Shown: positions 33,993 through 43,550, counted from the first letter of the stretch. The stretch: 64,000 nt of DNA from Eubacterium ventriosum (GCF_025150745.1 NZ_CP102282.1:1933501-1997500); one strand, 5' to 3'. Translations and numbers: made by a program. Notes: a model not told the origin generated them from the sequence alone.

Positions 33993-34628
33993 TTAGTCAA
34001 TAAGTGCTTTGTCAATTATCTGGAAGTTAGCTCTGTGAATATACAATGCCTTTCCATCAATCATAAGCTTAGTTGTCTTAGGCAAGTCGTCTCTTACTTC
34101 CCAATAAACCTTTTCACCGCTGTAAGCACAAATAGGTACACCAAGCTGACTCTGAATTACTACTACCTGGGCTTTTCCAAATGCATTTTTATATTTATTA
34201 ATAACATTTGAAACAATAGCATTCTCGCTTAGTTTTCCTGTGGATTTGCTGTTAATATCTTCTGTTGTAAACTCAGCATCAGGCTGCAAACCTGTCTGTT
34301 CAAAGATAATTGTATCACCACAGCTTTCTAACTGCTTTCCGTCAATGTTTAATGTAATGATAGATGACAAACCATAACTCTTGCTATATGTACCGTCATC
34401 TGAATCAACATGACCTTCTTCCACAACGTTGCTTGTAAGCCCTATTTTGTCTCCTTTTGCAGTCATAAATTTGTTTCCACTGTTGTCATAAAAATAGCAT
34501 GAATATGAATTACCTGTAAGCTTACCTTTAATGTCATTAACTCCACTACTAAAAAGGGCGCAACCGGTAAATATACCTATGCTTGTAATAACAGCAATAG
34601 CCAAAAATACTTTCTTTAGTTTTTTCAT
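33993..34628 (-). CDS. Lipoprotein of unknown function
   Basis: This 211-residue protein begins MKKLKKVFLAIAVITSIGIFTG followed by CALF, giving a lipobox TGC, so it should be a membrane-anchored lipoprotein exposed outside. The mature part is mostly beta-strand-like (SYSCYFYDNSGNKFMTAKGD) with no catalytic motif I recognise; it may be in a small Clostridia lipoprotein DUF family (perhaps DUF5052, uncertain). The ATG at 34628 follows AAGGAG. A longer frame reading through tRNA-Leu to 34811 is rejected. Confidence 0.8.
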   Translation of the reverse strand: MKKLKKVFLAIAVITSIGIFTGCALFSSGVNDIKGKLTGNSYSCYFYDNSGNKFMTAKGDKIGLTSNVVEEGHVDSDDGTYSKSYGLSSIITLNIDGKQLESCGDTIIFEQTGLQPDAEFTTEDINSKSTGKLSENAIVSNVINKYKNAFGKAQVVVIQSQLGVPICAYSGEKVYWEVRDDLPKTTKLMIDGKALYIHRANFQIIDKALID

Positions 34629-34656
34629 TTTAATCTCCTTTTTCTTTATTTTACAG

Positions 34657-34681
34657 TAAAAAAAATGCACCTTCAAGGTGC
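34657..34681 (-). terminator. Terminator of tRNA-Leu
   Basis: The minus strand has GCACCT-TGA-AGGTGC (34667-34681) followed by a run of eight or more T residues. It separates the tRNA transcript from the lipoprotein gene. Confidence 0.8.
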
Positions 34682-34708
34682 AGTATCTACAAAATGCAAA
34701 AAAAATAG

Positions 34709-34790
34709 TGCGGATGGCGGGACTTGAACCCGCACGCTTTGAGGGCGGCAGATTTTGAGTCTGCTGCGTCTGCCATTCCGCCACATCCGC
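34709..34790 (-). tRNA. tRNA-Leu (CAA)
   Basis: The 82-nt sequence folds as a cloverleaf. The acceptor stem is GCGGATG with CATCCGC plus discriminator A, the anticodon stem is GCAGA/TCTGC around loop CTCAAAA, and the T arm is CGGG-TTCAAGT-CCCG. The anticodon CAA reads the leucine codon UUG. The variable arm is long, as in class II tRNAs. CCA is not encoded. Confidence 0.96.
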
Positions 34791-34801
34791 ATAACAACGA
34801 T

Positions 34802-34830
34802 ATGTTATCATTTTTCTTTACAAATGTCAA
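34802..34830 (-). promoter_or_regulatory. Promoter of tRNA-Leu
   Basis: A perfect TTGACA (34825-34830) is followed after 17 nt by TAACAT (34802-34807), just upstream of the tRNA. The transcript would begin a few bases before the mature 5' end. Confidence 0.7.
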
Positions 34831-34892
34831 ATCCTTTTTCGATTTTATTTGTATTTATATTACTATTACATTTATCAGGTTAATCTGTTTTC

Positions 34893-35264
34893 TTAGTTTC
34901 TTGCTATGTACCTGTAATATTCTGTTTTGGTTGCTACTTCTATTTTTACAATGTCCCCTGCATATTCTCTTATAGTAAATAATAAATCATTATCATCATT
35001 ATATGCCATAAAGACTCCTTCGGCGCTACCTTTTGGAATTGTATAACATGGTTTAAAGTAACCATACTTGTATAATGATAAATGTTTAATACTATTTTCG
35101 CCCTTTGCATTTTCCATTTTTGTCACTTCAATATATTGACACCCGGTTGCATCATAAAAAGAATATCTGACATAATTCTCTCTTGTCATAAATAAAAAAG
35201 ATATAACCACAACAATTAGAATTATAACAATTGTTGCAAAGATTCTGCTTTTCCTGTCACTCAC
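34893..35264 (-). CDS. Small single-pass membrane protein
   Basis: This 123-residue protein has one N-terminal membrane segment (about residues 8-26) and an outside domain with YSFYDATGCQYIEV, loosely resembling the SYSCYFYDNSGNKF segment of the neighbouring lipoprotein. That similarity is slight and may only reflect a shared small beta fold. It starts with GTG, with GAGGGG 5 nt upstream. Function unknown. Confidence 0.65.
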   Translation of the reverse strand: MSDRKSRIFATIVIILIVVVISFLFMTRENYVRYSFYDATGCQYIEVTKMENAKGENSIKHLSLYKYGYFKPCYTIPKGSAEGVFMAYNDDNDLLFTIREYAGDIVKIEVATKTEYYRYIARN

Positions 35265-35326
35265 CGTATCCCCTCTTTCCTGTTTAGTCTATATTTATTA
35301 TAACGTTTTTATTGCAAAAAACAAGA

Positions 35327-35385
35327 AAAACTCCTACTTTTGTTTACACATTGGTAATAAATGTGCAAACAAAAGTAGGAGTTTT
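35327..35385. terminator. Long bidirectional-type terminator
   Basis: Arms 35327-35351 and 35361-35385 are complementary over 25 bp with one mismatch, with A and T tracts at the ends. It closes the zinc-ribbon gene, which ends 9 nt away, and could act in both directions. Confidence 0.85.
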
Positions 35386-35393
35386 CTTATTAA

Positions 35394-37025
35394 TTAGTCA
35401 TCGTTTGATGTTGATATTGAATAATTTCCATCAGAACCATAACTAGCCTTGTAACATATTGCATCATCACATGATACAGCATATGTTGTTGACTTAGTTT
35501 TGTTTTTCTTAGTTGTCATTTCACAGGAAATAATATAGTAATACTTGTCACTTATTTCTGCAATCTCTCTGTATTCAAAATTGTAAATATCACCATCGTC
35601 ATTATCGTTAAATATGATGTCCATTCCACCAATGCTTCTCTTTAATGATTCAAGTGCCTCATCATAAGTCTTAGAATATTCCGGTGTAAAATTATAGACT
35701 CTTGTTGTAACATCACTTACAACACCTTCAGCGTTAACTGCTATAAAGTAATATATGCTGTCACCCTTTGGCATGTCTATTGCACCTTTATATTTCTTTG
35801 ACTTAGTTGTAGGTGTTGTGCCGTCTGTTGTGTAGTAAATTATAGTGTCACTGGCTGCAGTTGCTTCAATCTTTTGATTTGATGTGTATTTTCCACTATC
35901 AGGCTTAATAATTGGAGCGTCTACTTTAATAAATTCAAGTGTATATTTTATTGTCATTTCTTTACTTGCTTTTCCGTTTTTGTCTACTGAATAAGCTCGT
36001 ATAGTATATATTCCTTCCTTCTTTAATTTAATTGGAGAAGAATATTCCGTCTTAGTTTCACTTTCAATGGCATTGCTTCCGTCTGTTGTGTAATAAATAG
36101 TTACATCATTACTTGATGAAAGTTCAACATTAATAGGGTTACGGTAAACCCCTTCTTTATAATTTGCAACCGGAATTGTACCGTTGTAATTAGTTAATTC
36201 TTCCTTCATGTTAGAAGGTGCACCTGCAATTAAAGGTTCAATCTTTGAGTTCATATCGTTATTCTGATATAAAACAATAAGCTCTTTGTAATAATCAATG
36301 TTAGAATTGTCAATTGCAATAAGAGCTTCAAGAAATTCAATTTCTTCCTTTTCATAACCACCAATAATTGAGTCTACCTTATAAACCATTACATAAGATT
36401 TAACTCTCTGCTCATTAGTAACTGCATTGTTAGATGCTGTATAGAACTGAGTTCTTGCATCCTTATAATTCTGCTGGTTGTAGTAAACTGTTCCATTGTT
36501 ATAGTACTGGTTAAACTTCTTAGTCATGGAAGCTTTTTTAATTGAAATAGTTATTGCAACTGTTGCAACCACTGCCACAATGGCAATTAAAGCTACAATG
36601 GCAACATTTTTGCCTGACTTCTTAGGGTTAACGTTCTTATTTGATGGAACATTATATTTATCATTTTTGTATTTAGCTTTCGTCTTCTTTGAAGCAAAAC
36701 CTGCATCTGTTATATTATCATTATCCAGTAATTCTGATTCCAAACGTCTGCTATTCTTTTTAGGCTTTTTATTTTCCTTATTTAAAGCATTATCATTCTT
36801 GCCTTTATTTTCCTTATTTAAAAAATTATCATTCTTGCCTTTATTTCCGGTATTAATAGCCGCTGTTCTTGATTCTTCCCGGTGTATATTAGAAGTAGGT
36901 CTTGTTCTGTCAGGCACCACAATTTCTTCCTGATCGGTAGGGACGAAATTCTTAAGTTTTGTGCCACAGGCATTACAAAACATCTGATTATCATCACATT
37001 CATTTCCACATTTTGGACAAATCAT
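35394..37025 (-). CDS. Zinc-ribbon membrane protein with chitobiase C-terminal-like repeats
   Basis: This 543-residue protein opens with a zinc ribbon (CPKCGNECDDNQMFCNACG). A basic, asparagine-rich linker follows with a tandem repeat (KGKNDNFLNKEN, KGKNDNALNKEN), then one membrane segment (about 140-162). A TPR-like helical part comes next (YYNQQNYKDARTQFY). The outer region has two repeats of the chitobiase/beta-hexosaminidase C-terminal type (TIYYTTDGSNA, IIYYTTDGTTP), and a final small domain. Such proteins are common in Clostridia; role unknown, probably surface sensing or binding. AAAGGA precedes the ATG. Confidence 0.8.
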   Translation of the reverse strand: MICPKCGNECDDNQMFCNACGTKLKNFVPTDQEEIVVPDRTRPTSNIHREESRTAAINTGNKGKNDNFLNKENKGKNDNALNKENKKPKKNSRRLESELLDNDNITDAGFASKKTKAKYKNDKYNVPSNKNVNPKKSGKNVAIVALIAIVAVVATVAITISIKKASMTKKFNQYYNNGTVYYNQQNYKDARTQFYTASNNAVTNEQRVKSYVMVYKVDSIIGGYEKEEIEFLEALIAIDNSNIDYYKELIVLYQNNDMNSKIEPLIAGAPSNMKEELTNYNGTIPVANYKEGVYRNPINVELSSSNDVTIYYTTDGSNAIESETKTEYSSPIKLKKEGIYTIRAYSVDKNGKASKEMTIKYTLEFIKVDAPIIKPDSGKYTSNQKIEATAASDTIIYYTTDGTTPTTKSKKYKGAIDMPKGDSIYYFIAVNAEGVVSDVTTRVYNFTPEYSKTYDEALESLKRSIGGMDIIFNDNDDGDIYNFEYREIAEISDKYYYIISCEMTTKKNKTKSTTYAVSCDDAICYKASYGSDGNYSISTSNDD

Positions 37026-37103
37026 ATTAAATATCCTTTCAAATATATGTATTAAAAATACTAGCTAACTAAATGTAACTTCGTTCTATGAATATATCAC
37101 AAT

Positions 37104-37133
37104 ATTATATCCCTTGCAAATATTAACTTGCAA
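37104..37133 (-). promoter_or_regulatory. Candidate promoter of the zinc-ribbon gene
   Basis: TTGCAA (37128-37133) and TATAAT (37104-37109) are separated by 18 nt on the minus strand, about 80 nt upstream of the ATG. Confidence 0.45.
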
Positions 37134-37175
37134 ATTTTATTTTACAAAATAACTGTTTAAGTTTTCTACTAAAAT

Positions 37176-37790
37176 TTAATCGTTTGGCTTTGAAAATTCA
37201 CAACCACAGAAATTCTGTCTGTACAAATTGTATTCTTTGGAAAGTTCAATGGAACGCTTATATCCGTTCTTCTTCTTAAAATCGGAATATAAATATTTAA
37301 CTCCATATTCCTTTTCCAAAGCTTGTCCTATTTCGTTAAGCTTTTGAGAATCCTTTAAAGGACTAATTGAAAGTGTTGTTGTAAAATAATCAAACTGCTC
37401 TTCTTTTGCCATTTTTGCTGTTTGTTCAAGTCTTAATCGATAACATTTGAAACAACGGGCACCACCTTCAGGACAATCTTCCAATCCTTTAGCCATATCA
37501 TAAAATTCCTGCGGAATATAATCACTTATAACTATTTTAATGGGATTTTCAAAATCTTTCTCATTTATGAAACGTATAAGTTCCTTTGCCCTATGATTAT
37601 ATTCTTCATCTGTTGATATATTAGGATTATAAAATAAAGCAGTAATATTAAAATACTTATTTAAATATTCTAATACATAACTGCTACATGGTGCACAGCA
37701 TACATGTAGTAAAAGTGATGGCTTAATATCACTTTTTGTTATGTTTTCTAATGTCTTTTCCAATTCTTTCTGATAATTTATTTTATTCAT
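37176..37790 (-). CDS. queH: Epoxyqueuosine reductase QueH
   Basis: This 204-residue protein matches QueH (formerly DUF208), which reduces epoxyqueuosine to queuosine in tRNA without cobalamin. The metal-site cysteines are CCAPC in LLHVCCAPCSSYVLEYL and the later pair in GARCFKCYRLRL; a FCGCEFS motif is at the C-terminus. Length is normal for the family. AGAGGAG precedes the ATG, and a terminator hairpin lies in the gap to the Nudix gene. Confidence 0.92.
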   Translation of the reverse strand: MNKINYQKELEKTLENITKSDIKPSLLLHVCCAPCSSYVLEYLNKYFNITALFYNPNISTDEEYNHRAKELIRFINEKDFENPIKIVISDYIPQEFYDMAKGLEDCPEGGARCFKCYRLRLEQTAKMAKEEQFDYFTTTLSISPLKDSQKLNEIGQALEKEYGVKYLYSDFKKKNGYKRSIELSKEYNLYRQNFCGCEFSKPND

Positions 37791-37802
37791 TTCTCCTCTA
37801 CA

Positions 37803-37831
37803 AAAGAGACAGGATAAATTCCTGTCTCTTT
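37803..37831 (-). terminator. Terminator between the Nudix gene and queH
   Basis: Perfect 12-bp arms AAAGAGACAGGA (37803-37814) and TCCTGTCTCTTT (37820-37831) around a 5-nt loop follow the Nudix stop by 4 nt. Confidence 0.7.
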
Positions 37832-37834
37832 GTC

Positions 37835-38275
37835 CTATCTTTTTTTGTTTTTTGATCTTTCCATTTTAAGGTAAAGTTTGTATGCCTTTTCAAGCATATT
37901 ACGCTCATTAGGAAATTTTAACAGATGATACGCTTCAATATATCTGTAATAACCTGAATGGGTAAAAAACTCTTCCCTTTGTGGTCTGCTAAAATAGCTG
38001 TCAGAAGTCATTAAATACCAATGAACCTCTTTTTCTACAATATCATGGGGAATGTTGAATGTATATTCACTCTTTCCAAGGTATTCAATTATTGTTGCTT
38101 TCACTCCTGTTTCTTCATGAACCTCTCTTAATGCTGTCTGTTCATGCGTTTCGCCATTTTCAACAGTGCCCTTTGGTAAAACCCATCCTTCATACCTATT
38201 GTGATAATTCTTGTAAAGCAATAATATCTTTCCTCGAAAAATAACCACACCACCACAGCTGACTGCGTTCTCCAT
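37835..38275 (-). CDS. Nudix hydrolase
   Basis: This 146-residue enzyme hydrolyses a nucleoside diphosphate linked to another group. The Nudix box is complete (G-x5-E-x7-R-E-x2-E-E-x-G, beginning GTVENGETHE). An N-terminal strand VVIFRGKILLLYKNYHN resembles diadenosine polyphosphate or 8-oxo-dGTP hydrolases; the substrate is not predictable. AGGAGG precedes the ATG and a good promoter lies at 38338-38366. Confidence 0.87.
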   Translation of the reverse strand: MENAVSCGGVVIFRGKILLLYKNYHNRYEGWVLPKGTVENGETHEQTALREVHEETGVKATIIEYLGKSEYTFNIPHDIVEKEVHWYLMTSDSYFSRPQREEFFTHSGYYRYIEAYHLLKFPNERNMLEKAYKLYLKMERSKNKKR

Positions 38276-38337
38276 GGGAAGCCTCCTGTTTTTAAGCGTG
38301 ATTTTGACTTCTTTAACGTCAAACTTAAATTACCTTT

Positions 38338-38366
38338 AGTATACAAGAATAAGTTTATAATTTCAA
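38338..38366 (-). promoter_or_regulatory. Promoter of the Nudix gene
   Basis: TTGAAA (38361-38366) is followed after 17 nt by TATACT (38338-38343). The leader of about 60 nt contains a short inverted repeat (TTTGAC and GTCAAA) of unknown role. Confidence 0.6.
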
Positions 38367-38413
38367 TATTACCATATTAGTATTTCAATTTTTTTGTATT
38401 TATTGACAACAAT

Positions 38414-39925
38414 TTATTTAAAATAATCATCAAAAATCTCTTTTGCACATTCCTTGGCTGAAATTGTTCCGTCTTTTATATTTTCGTAAACAACTGCAAT
38501 GGCAAGCTGCTTTTTGCCCTTCTTTGCATAGCCCACAAACCAAGAGTTAACGTTGTTATTCTTATCAAGCTCTGCTGTACCTGTCTTACCATATACTTCA
38601 TAAGAAGAACTTGAAAAAATTCTTGCAGTACCATAATCACATACTGCAGACATATATTCCTGCAACTGCTTTGCCTGTGCCTTAGTCATAAGCTTCTTGC
38701 ATTCAGTCTGTTCTGCCTGACTCACTATAGTTCCATTGCTGTTCTCAACTTTATCAATCATATATGGCTTCATAAGAACACCCTTGTTTGCAATTGCAGC
38801 TGCAAGCATAGCCATGTGAGCTGGTGTAACTAATGTTTCACCCTGTCCTATACTTGTCTGAGCTACTTCTGCCTGAGTTGAATTTTCATTCAAGACAAAA
38901 CGACTCTTTTTGCAATAGTTTGAATCCCTTGTATTAAAGTTATCAAAAGGAATAATCTCATTAAACAATAATCCATTAACAGTCTTTATATATTTCTTAA
39001 GATTAAGTTCATCACCCATTGTTGAAAAAGCACTGTTACATGAGTTGGCAAATGCGTGTTCAAAATCTTCACTGCCGTGAGCATGACCATCAAAACAGTT
39101 AATCTTAAAATTATGGAAAAGCGCACGTCCCTGACAATAATATGAGAAATTATTGTAATCATTCTTATGCTGGTTCATATAAGCAAGTGTTGTGACAATC
39201 TTAAATGTTGAGCCTGGTGTATACAAACCTAAAGTTGCTCTGTTAAGCAATGGTGAATTTTCATTATCCGTTGAAATATCATCCCATATCTTGTCTAACT
39301 TTTCAGGATTAAATGAAGGTTTTGAAGCAGTAGTTAAAACAGCTCCAGTTGAAGGATCCATTATAAAAACAGCACCTTTATCTGAACCGATTGACTCATA
39401 AGCTTTCTTCTGCAACTTAACATTTAAAGTTGTATATACGTTACAGCCACTTACTGTTGTATTCGAAAAATCATTGGCAATCTTTTCTATCTCAGTAGTT
39501 CCTTCAGTTGAAAGATCTGAGTTACATCTCTGTTCAAGTCCTGTAAAGCCCTTTGTTGAATAGCCAATTACCTGAGCAAAAGTTTTACCATAAGGATATT
39601 TTCTTGTGTCATCCGTTAAATCTTCTTCTGTTGAGTTTGTGTCTGTGTAGGCAAGTTTTTCACCGCCTTCAGCATAAATAGTTCCTCTTATAATGGTTTT
39701 CGCTTTTTCGGCAACTCTTTCATTATGAGTATCTTTTATAATATCCTGACTTTTATTTACAATAAAGTTTAAGTAAAATCCTGCCATAAATACAAAAATT
39801 ATGCAAAATATTACTGAAGTAACCATTGCCTGTCTATTTAATTTTCGTCTTTCTTTTTGTTCCGACTTGTATCTCCTGCGTCTTGCGGAGTCCTTTGACA
39901 TTTGATGTTGTTCTCGTCGTGACAT
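38414..39925 (-). CDS. Class B penicillin-binding protein (transpeptidase)
   Basis: This 503-residue protein has a very basic cytoplasmic tail, one membrane segment (about 34-56) and a penicillin-binding transpeptidase domain. The active-site motifs are intact: STFK at 239-242 (nucleophile Ser), SCN at 295-297 and KTGT at 447-450. It cross-links peptidoglycan. It partners the FtsW/RodA-type gene directly upstream, as in PbpA-RodA pairs. It starts within that gene, overlapping its end by 92 nt; GGAGG lies 9 nt before the ATG. Confidence 0.92.
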   Translation of the reverse strand: MSRREQHQMSKDSARRRRYKSEQKERRKLNRQAMVTSVIFCIIFVFMAGFYLNFIVNKSQDIIKDTHNERVAEKAKTIIRGTIYAEGGEKLAYTDTNSTEEDLTDDTRKYPYGKTFAQVIGYSTKGFTGLEQRCNSDLSTEGTTEIEKIANDFSNTTVSGCNVYTTLNVKLQKKAYESIGSDKGAVFIMDPSTGAVLTTASKPSFNPEKLDKIWDDISTDNENSPLLNRATLGLYTPGSTFKIVTTLAYMNQHKNDYNNFSYYCQGRALFHNFKINCFDGHAHGSEDFEHAFANSCNSAFSTMGDELNLKKYIKTVNGLLFNEIIPFDNFNTRDSNYCKKSRFVLNENSTQAEVAQTSIGQGETLVTPAHMAMLAAAIANKGVLMKPYMIDKVENSNGTIVSQAEQTECKKLMTKAQAKQLQEYMSAVCDYGTARIFSSSSYEVYGKTGTAELDKNNNVNSWFVGYAKKGKKQLAIAVVYENIKDGTISAKECAKEIFDDYFK

Positions 39926-41282
39926 TTCCTGTTCCCTCCGTTGGTACTTTTCTTCTAACTGAATTCATGTTAGCCGTACCTACAATTGCAAGTCCCTGTA
40001 TAATTGCAAAGACAATTAATGTACTTAAAATTGAACTACCACCACTACTTATAAGTGGTAAAGTTACGCCTGTAGACGGAATCATGTTAATTGCACCACC
40101 TACAGTCAAAATAATCTGTATTGCATAGCCTACACCTAAGCCTACGCAAACCAGTCTGTTAAACATACTGTTCTGTTCCATTGCCGTATTTAAGAATGAA
40201 ATAAAACAGCTTAAACATACAAGAATCAGAAGTATTCCGAATATTGCTCCAAATTCTTCTCCAATAGCTGAAAAAACAAAGTCATTATCAACAATTGGTA
40301 TCTTGTTAGGATATCCCTGATAAAGTCCAGTTCCCATTAAGCCACCACTTCCCAAAGCAAAAAGTGACTGTGAAACCTGATATCCTGAATTATTTATAAT
40401 ATCGGCAGCAAAAGGATTTTTCCATACAAGCACTCTGACCTGAACATGGGAAAATAGCTTGTATGCTATCACCGAAGCCGTCGATATACCTGCCATTCCG
40501 ATAAAAAGGTATCGAACCTTCTTTGTTCCAACATATACCATAAACAGATACATCATAAAGAATATTAATGCACTACCAAGGTCTGTTGAAATCACAAGAA
40601 CAATAACATAAAGCCCTGCAAAAACAGCCGATAAAATTAAGTGGCCAAATTCTGCTGACTTACTTAGCATTCCTGCTATAAAAAATACAAATATTATTTT
40701 TACAAATTCTGATGGTTGGAAAGTGAATCCGCTAATCTTAATATAAAGTTTAGCTCCTCTTGAAAGGGTTCCCACTACAAGAACCGCAACTAACAGACCA
40801 AGACCTACAAAGCAATAAATCCATGTTAAGGATTTCCACATATTAAACCTGCTCATTAAATACGGTACAATTAATGAGAGCATGGTTACAACAGCTACAA
40901 TAATAAACTGTTTTACGCTTTTTTCAAAACTAAGTCTTGCCAGAATAATAAAACCGATAGTCAAAAGCATACACATATTACTTAGTATGCCTTTGTTAAT
41001 GTTAGGATAAATAATAGGGAATATGCCTAAAACCACTATTAAAAAGCACATTTGCAACCCACCTAAAATAATAACATTAACATCTGTTGTATCTTTCTGG
41101 TTCATAAAAATAGTAACTATACCCAGAATATAGGTCACAAAAATAATCGCATTCTGACGTTGAAATATACCTGCCGCCTGATAGCGCTTAGTATGAATAA
41201 GCGCGCTAAAAGACTCCCATGTATAAAACAACATAAGCAAAATAAATAAATATTTAGTTACAATAACAATAAAAGTATCCAT
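39834..41282 (-). CDS. FtsW/RodA/SpoVE-family SEDS glycosyltransferase
   Basis: This 482-residue multi-pass membrane protein is a SEDS peptidoglycan polymerase. The family signature is IPSTGVTLPLISSGGSSIL near the C-terminus; the region around QPSEFVKIIFVFF is also typical. It ends in a basic Thr/Lys-rich cytoplasmic tail encoded in the stretch overlapping the PBP start. The ATG at 41282 follows GGAG by 6 nt; a TTG at 41294 overlaps that site. Which process it serves (elongation, division or spore cortex) cannot be told. Confidence 0.91.
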   Translation of the reverse strand: MDTFIVIVTKYLFILLMLFYTWESFSALIHTKRYQAAGIFQRQNAIIFVTYILGIVTIFMNQKDTTDVNVIILGGLQMCFLIVVLGIFPIIYPNINKGILSNMCMLLTIGFIILARLSFEKSVKQFIIVAVVTMLSLIVPYLMSRFNMWKSLTWIYCFVGLGLLVAVLVVGTLSRGAKLYIKISGFTFQPSEFVKIIFVFFIAGMLSKSAEFGHLILSAVFAGLYVIVLVISTDLGSALIFFMMYLFMVYVGTKKVRYLFIGMAGISTASVIAYKLFSHVQVRVLVWKNPFAADIINNSGYQVSQSLFALGSGGLMGTGLYQGYPNKIPIVDNDFVFSAIGEEFGAIFGILLILVCLSCFISFLNTAMEQNSMFNRLVCVGLGVGYAIQIILTVGGAINMIPSTGVTLPLISSGGSSILSTLIVFAIIQGLAIVGTANMNSVRRKVPTEGTGNVTTRTTSNVKGLRKTQEIQVGTKRKTKIK

Positions 41283-41300
41283 ATCAGTCTCCAATTTTTT

Positions 41301-43505
41301 CTAAAGAACCCCACGTTTAAAGTGTCCTCTTGTAGATTGATCATCTTCCTGTATATTTTTTTCGTATATAAAAGCCTGTTGTGCCTTATTTAATATCTGT
41401 TCAGTAATATTTCCGCTTTCTGTTGTAAATGAAAGTCTTACTGAATCAGGTGTCATGGAAATAATTTCCTTTGAAAACTTAAAAAGGGATAATGGCTTAC
41501 AATTATACATTACATTATAGCAATACCTACATACACACTTTGTTACAAATCTGTTTCGATGTTTATCCACAACTTCATAAGTACTATTATCTGATTTACA
41601 ACTATTGCAGGTTTTTAAACCACAACCTGCTGAAATCATTGCCGGCATATATCCATAAACAATCATTTCATCTCCTGCCAAACCTCTAAATTCAATTTCT
41701 TTATAATTTAGTTCCAAAGGAACTGTTGTCTGTACACCACCAAAATTCAGATAAAAATCTTTGGCTATCCTATTGTAAGTATACACATTATAATCAAAAA
41801 TGCAATTTTTTGCCATATTTATTTTTCTTAAATCCAGATATTCCTCAAAACTTCTTATAAGAGATCCATCTGCTTTTTCAATGATTTTCACATAATTTCT
41901 GTGAAAATTATTCTTGTCAGCCATTCTGTAAACATAAGGCATTGCAATATATATTTCTTTGTCAGCCTTGTGTCCTTCTTCGATTATTTCAAGAATTTTA
42001 TTTTCTGAAAAGTCAGAGCTTTCAACATATATTCTTTTAACGAAATCCTTGTTCATTGAAACTTTAAACTGCTCGTTTGTACTTACAAGTACATTAACAT
42101 TAACGGATATTGTTGTATTTTTATTGCATAAATCAACAATATACTTATTATTGGTATTACTCTTATCACTTTGAATGTTTGAATCTTCTACACTCTTTCT
42201 TGTGTACTGTGATATTAAATATTGTCTTACCTTTTCAAGAAAATCTCTTCTCGCCTGATTAATTGCACCTATTGGTAAAAATCCATCTTCATCACAGATA
42301 ATCTCAATATTAGTAAAATCAAAGTCACTGTTACCTGTTTTTTTCATTTGCTTTAATAAAATTTCTTTGTCAATAGGCTTATTTAAAGCTTTTGATACAG
42401 GATTTCCTTCATAAATTATTTCAGTCCCATTAACCATTGTTGAAATTGTAAATGGCTGCTCTTTTATAAAAGTTACTTTAATATTAAGATTCTTTTTTAA
42501 GGTGAAACCTATATATTTTTCTTTTAAATACTGATTAAATTCTCTATTTTCTTTTCTAAACTCTGGTTTCTTTAATGAAATCATATTTCTGCCGTTATGT
42601 TGCTTATAATAACTTTCATTAAAACCATTTCTGTTAAATAAATCAGCAAGTTTCTTTATATCATTTTCATCAACATTATACTTATCAGGTATGTTTAAAT
42701 ACATATCAAGATATTTTCTATAAATACTTACAACACCTGTAATATATTCGGTCTTCTTCATTCGTCCTTCAATCTTTAAGGAGTATACACCTGATTTAAT
42801 GATTTCGGGAAGAATCTTTAATGTGCAAATGTCTTTTGGACTTAAAACATATTTGTTATTTCCGGGATTTAAGACCTTGCCATCTTTTAATACATCATAT
42901 TCCATTCTACAAGGCTGGGCGCATCTTCCTCTGTTACCACTTCTTCCTCCAATGTAGCTACTCATAAAACACTGACCTGAATAGCAATAACACAATGCAC
43001 CGTGTACAAAGCTTTCTATCTCCATATCCTTAAGCCTAGTGTCATTCTTTATGTCTTCTATCTCTTTTAAAGAAAGCTCTCTTGGAGTTACAATTCGTGA
43101 AGCACCTAAATCTTTAAGAAATGCAACTGTATCTTTTCCAAATATTGTCATCTGGGTACTTGCATGTATATGCATTAGTGGAAAATTATCTCTTATAAAT
43201 TTGAAAACTCCAATATCCTGCACAATAACTGCATCTAAGCCATTTTCATAAAGAGGAAGCAGGTAATCATATAATTCCGTCTCTATCTCCTTATCTTTAA
43301 GCAAGGTATTTACTGTAAGATATAGCTTTCTGTCGTGAACATGTGCATATTCTAAGGCTTCAATTAATTCTTCAGTTGTAAGATTATTGGCTCCGGCTCT
43401 GGCTCCAAACATTAATCCTCCTGTATAAACAGCATCAGCACCTGCATTATATGCTGCTATAACACTTTCAAAGGAACCACCAGGGGCTAAAAGTTCAACT
43501 TTCAT
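41301..43505 (-). CDS. U32-family peptidase / RlhA-type protein
   Basis: This 734-residue protein starts VELLAPGGSFESVIAAYNAGADAVYTGG, the U32 signature. The family cysteines are present (ALCYCYSGQCFMSS, GRCAQPCR). The middle (about 390-480) resembles the DUF3656 insert of the longer U32 proteins. A C-terminal cysteine group (CGLKTCNSCK, CVCRYC, NC) could hold an Fe-S cluster. The homologue RlhA hydroxylates C2501 of 23S rRNA, so rRNA modification is more likely than proteolysis. It lies between the cell-wall gene pair and zapA. Confidence 0.88.
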   Translation of the reverse strand: MKVELLAPGGSFESVIAAYNAGADAVYTGGLMFGARAGANNLTTEELIEALEYAHVHDRKLYLTVNTLLKDKEIETELYDYLLPLYENGLDAVIVQDIGVFKFIRDNFPLMHIHASTQMTIFGKDTVAFLKDLGASRIVTPRELSLKEIEDIKNDTRLKDMEIESFVHGALCYCYSGQCFMSSYIGGRSGNRGRCAQPCRMEYDVLKDGKVLNPGNNKYVLSPKDICTLKILPEIIKSGVYSLKIEGRMKKTEYITGVVSIYRKYLDMYLNIPDKYNVDENDIKKLADLFNRNGFNESYYKQHNGRNMISLKKPEFRKENREFNQYLKEKYIGFTLKKNLNIKVTFIKEQPFTISTMVNGTEIIYEGNPVSKALNKPIDKEILLKQMKKTGNSDFDFTNIEIICDEDGFLPIGAINQARRDFLEKVRQYLISQYTRKSVEDSNIQSDKSNTNNKYIVDLCNKNTTISVNVNVLVSTNEQFKVSMNKDFVKRIYVESSDFSENKILEIIEEGHKADKEIYIAMPYVYRMADKNNFHRNYVKIIEKADGSLIRSFEEYLDLRKINMAKNCIFDYNVYTYNRIAKDFYLNFGGVQTTVPLELNYKEIEFRGLAGDEMIVYGYMPAMISAGCGLKTCNSCKSDNSTYEVVDKHRNRFVTKCVCRYCYNVMYNCKPLSLFKFSKEIISMTPDSVRLSFTTESGNITEQILNKAQQAFIYEKNIQEDDQSTRGHFKRGVL

Positions 43506-43550
43506 AAATCCTCCACTTACGTTTTTCTATGACCGTACATATTAAACACT

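Noticed and set aside
33993-34811. Lipoprotein frame extended upstream through the tRNA-Leu gene
   Set aside because: The extension is tRNA sequence read as protein; the ATG at 34628 has an AAGGAG site and starts a clear lipoprotein signal.
36770-36850. Tandem repeat as part of a CRISPR or intergenic repeat
   Set aside because: It lies in frame inside the zinc-ribbon protein gene and encodes two near-identical linker units.
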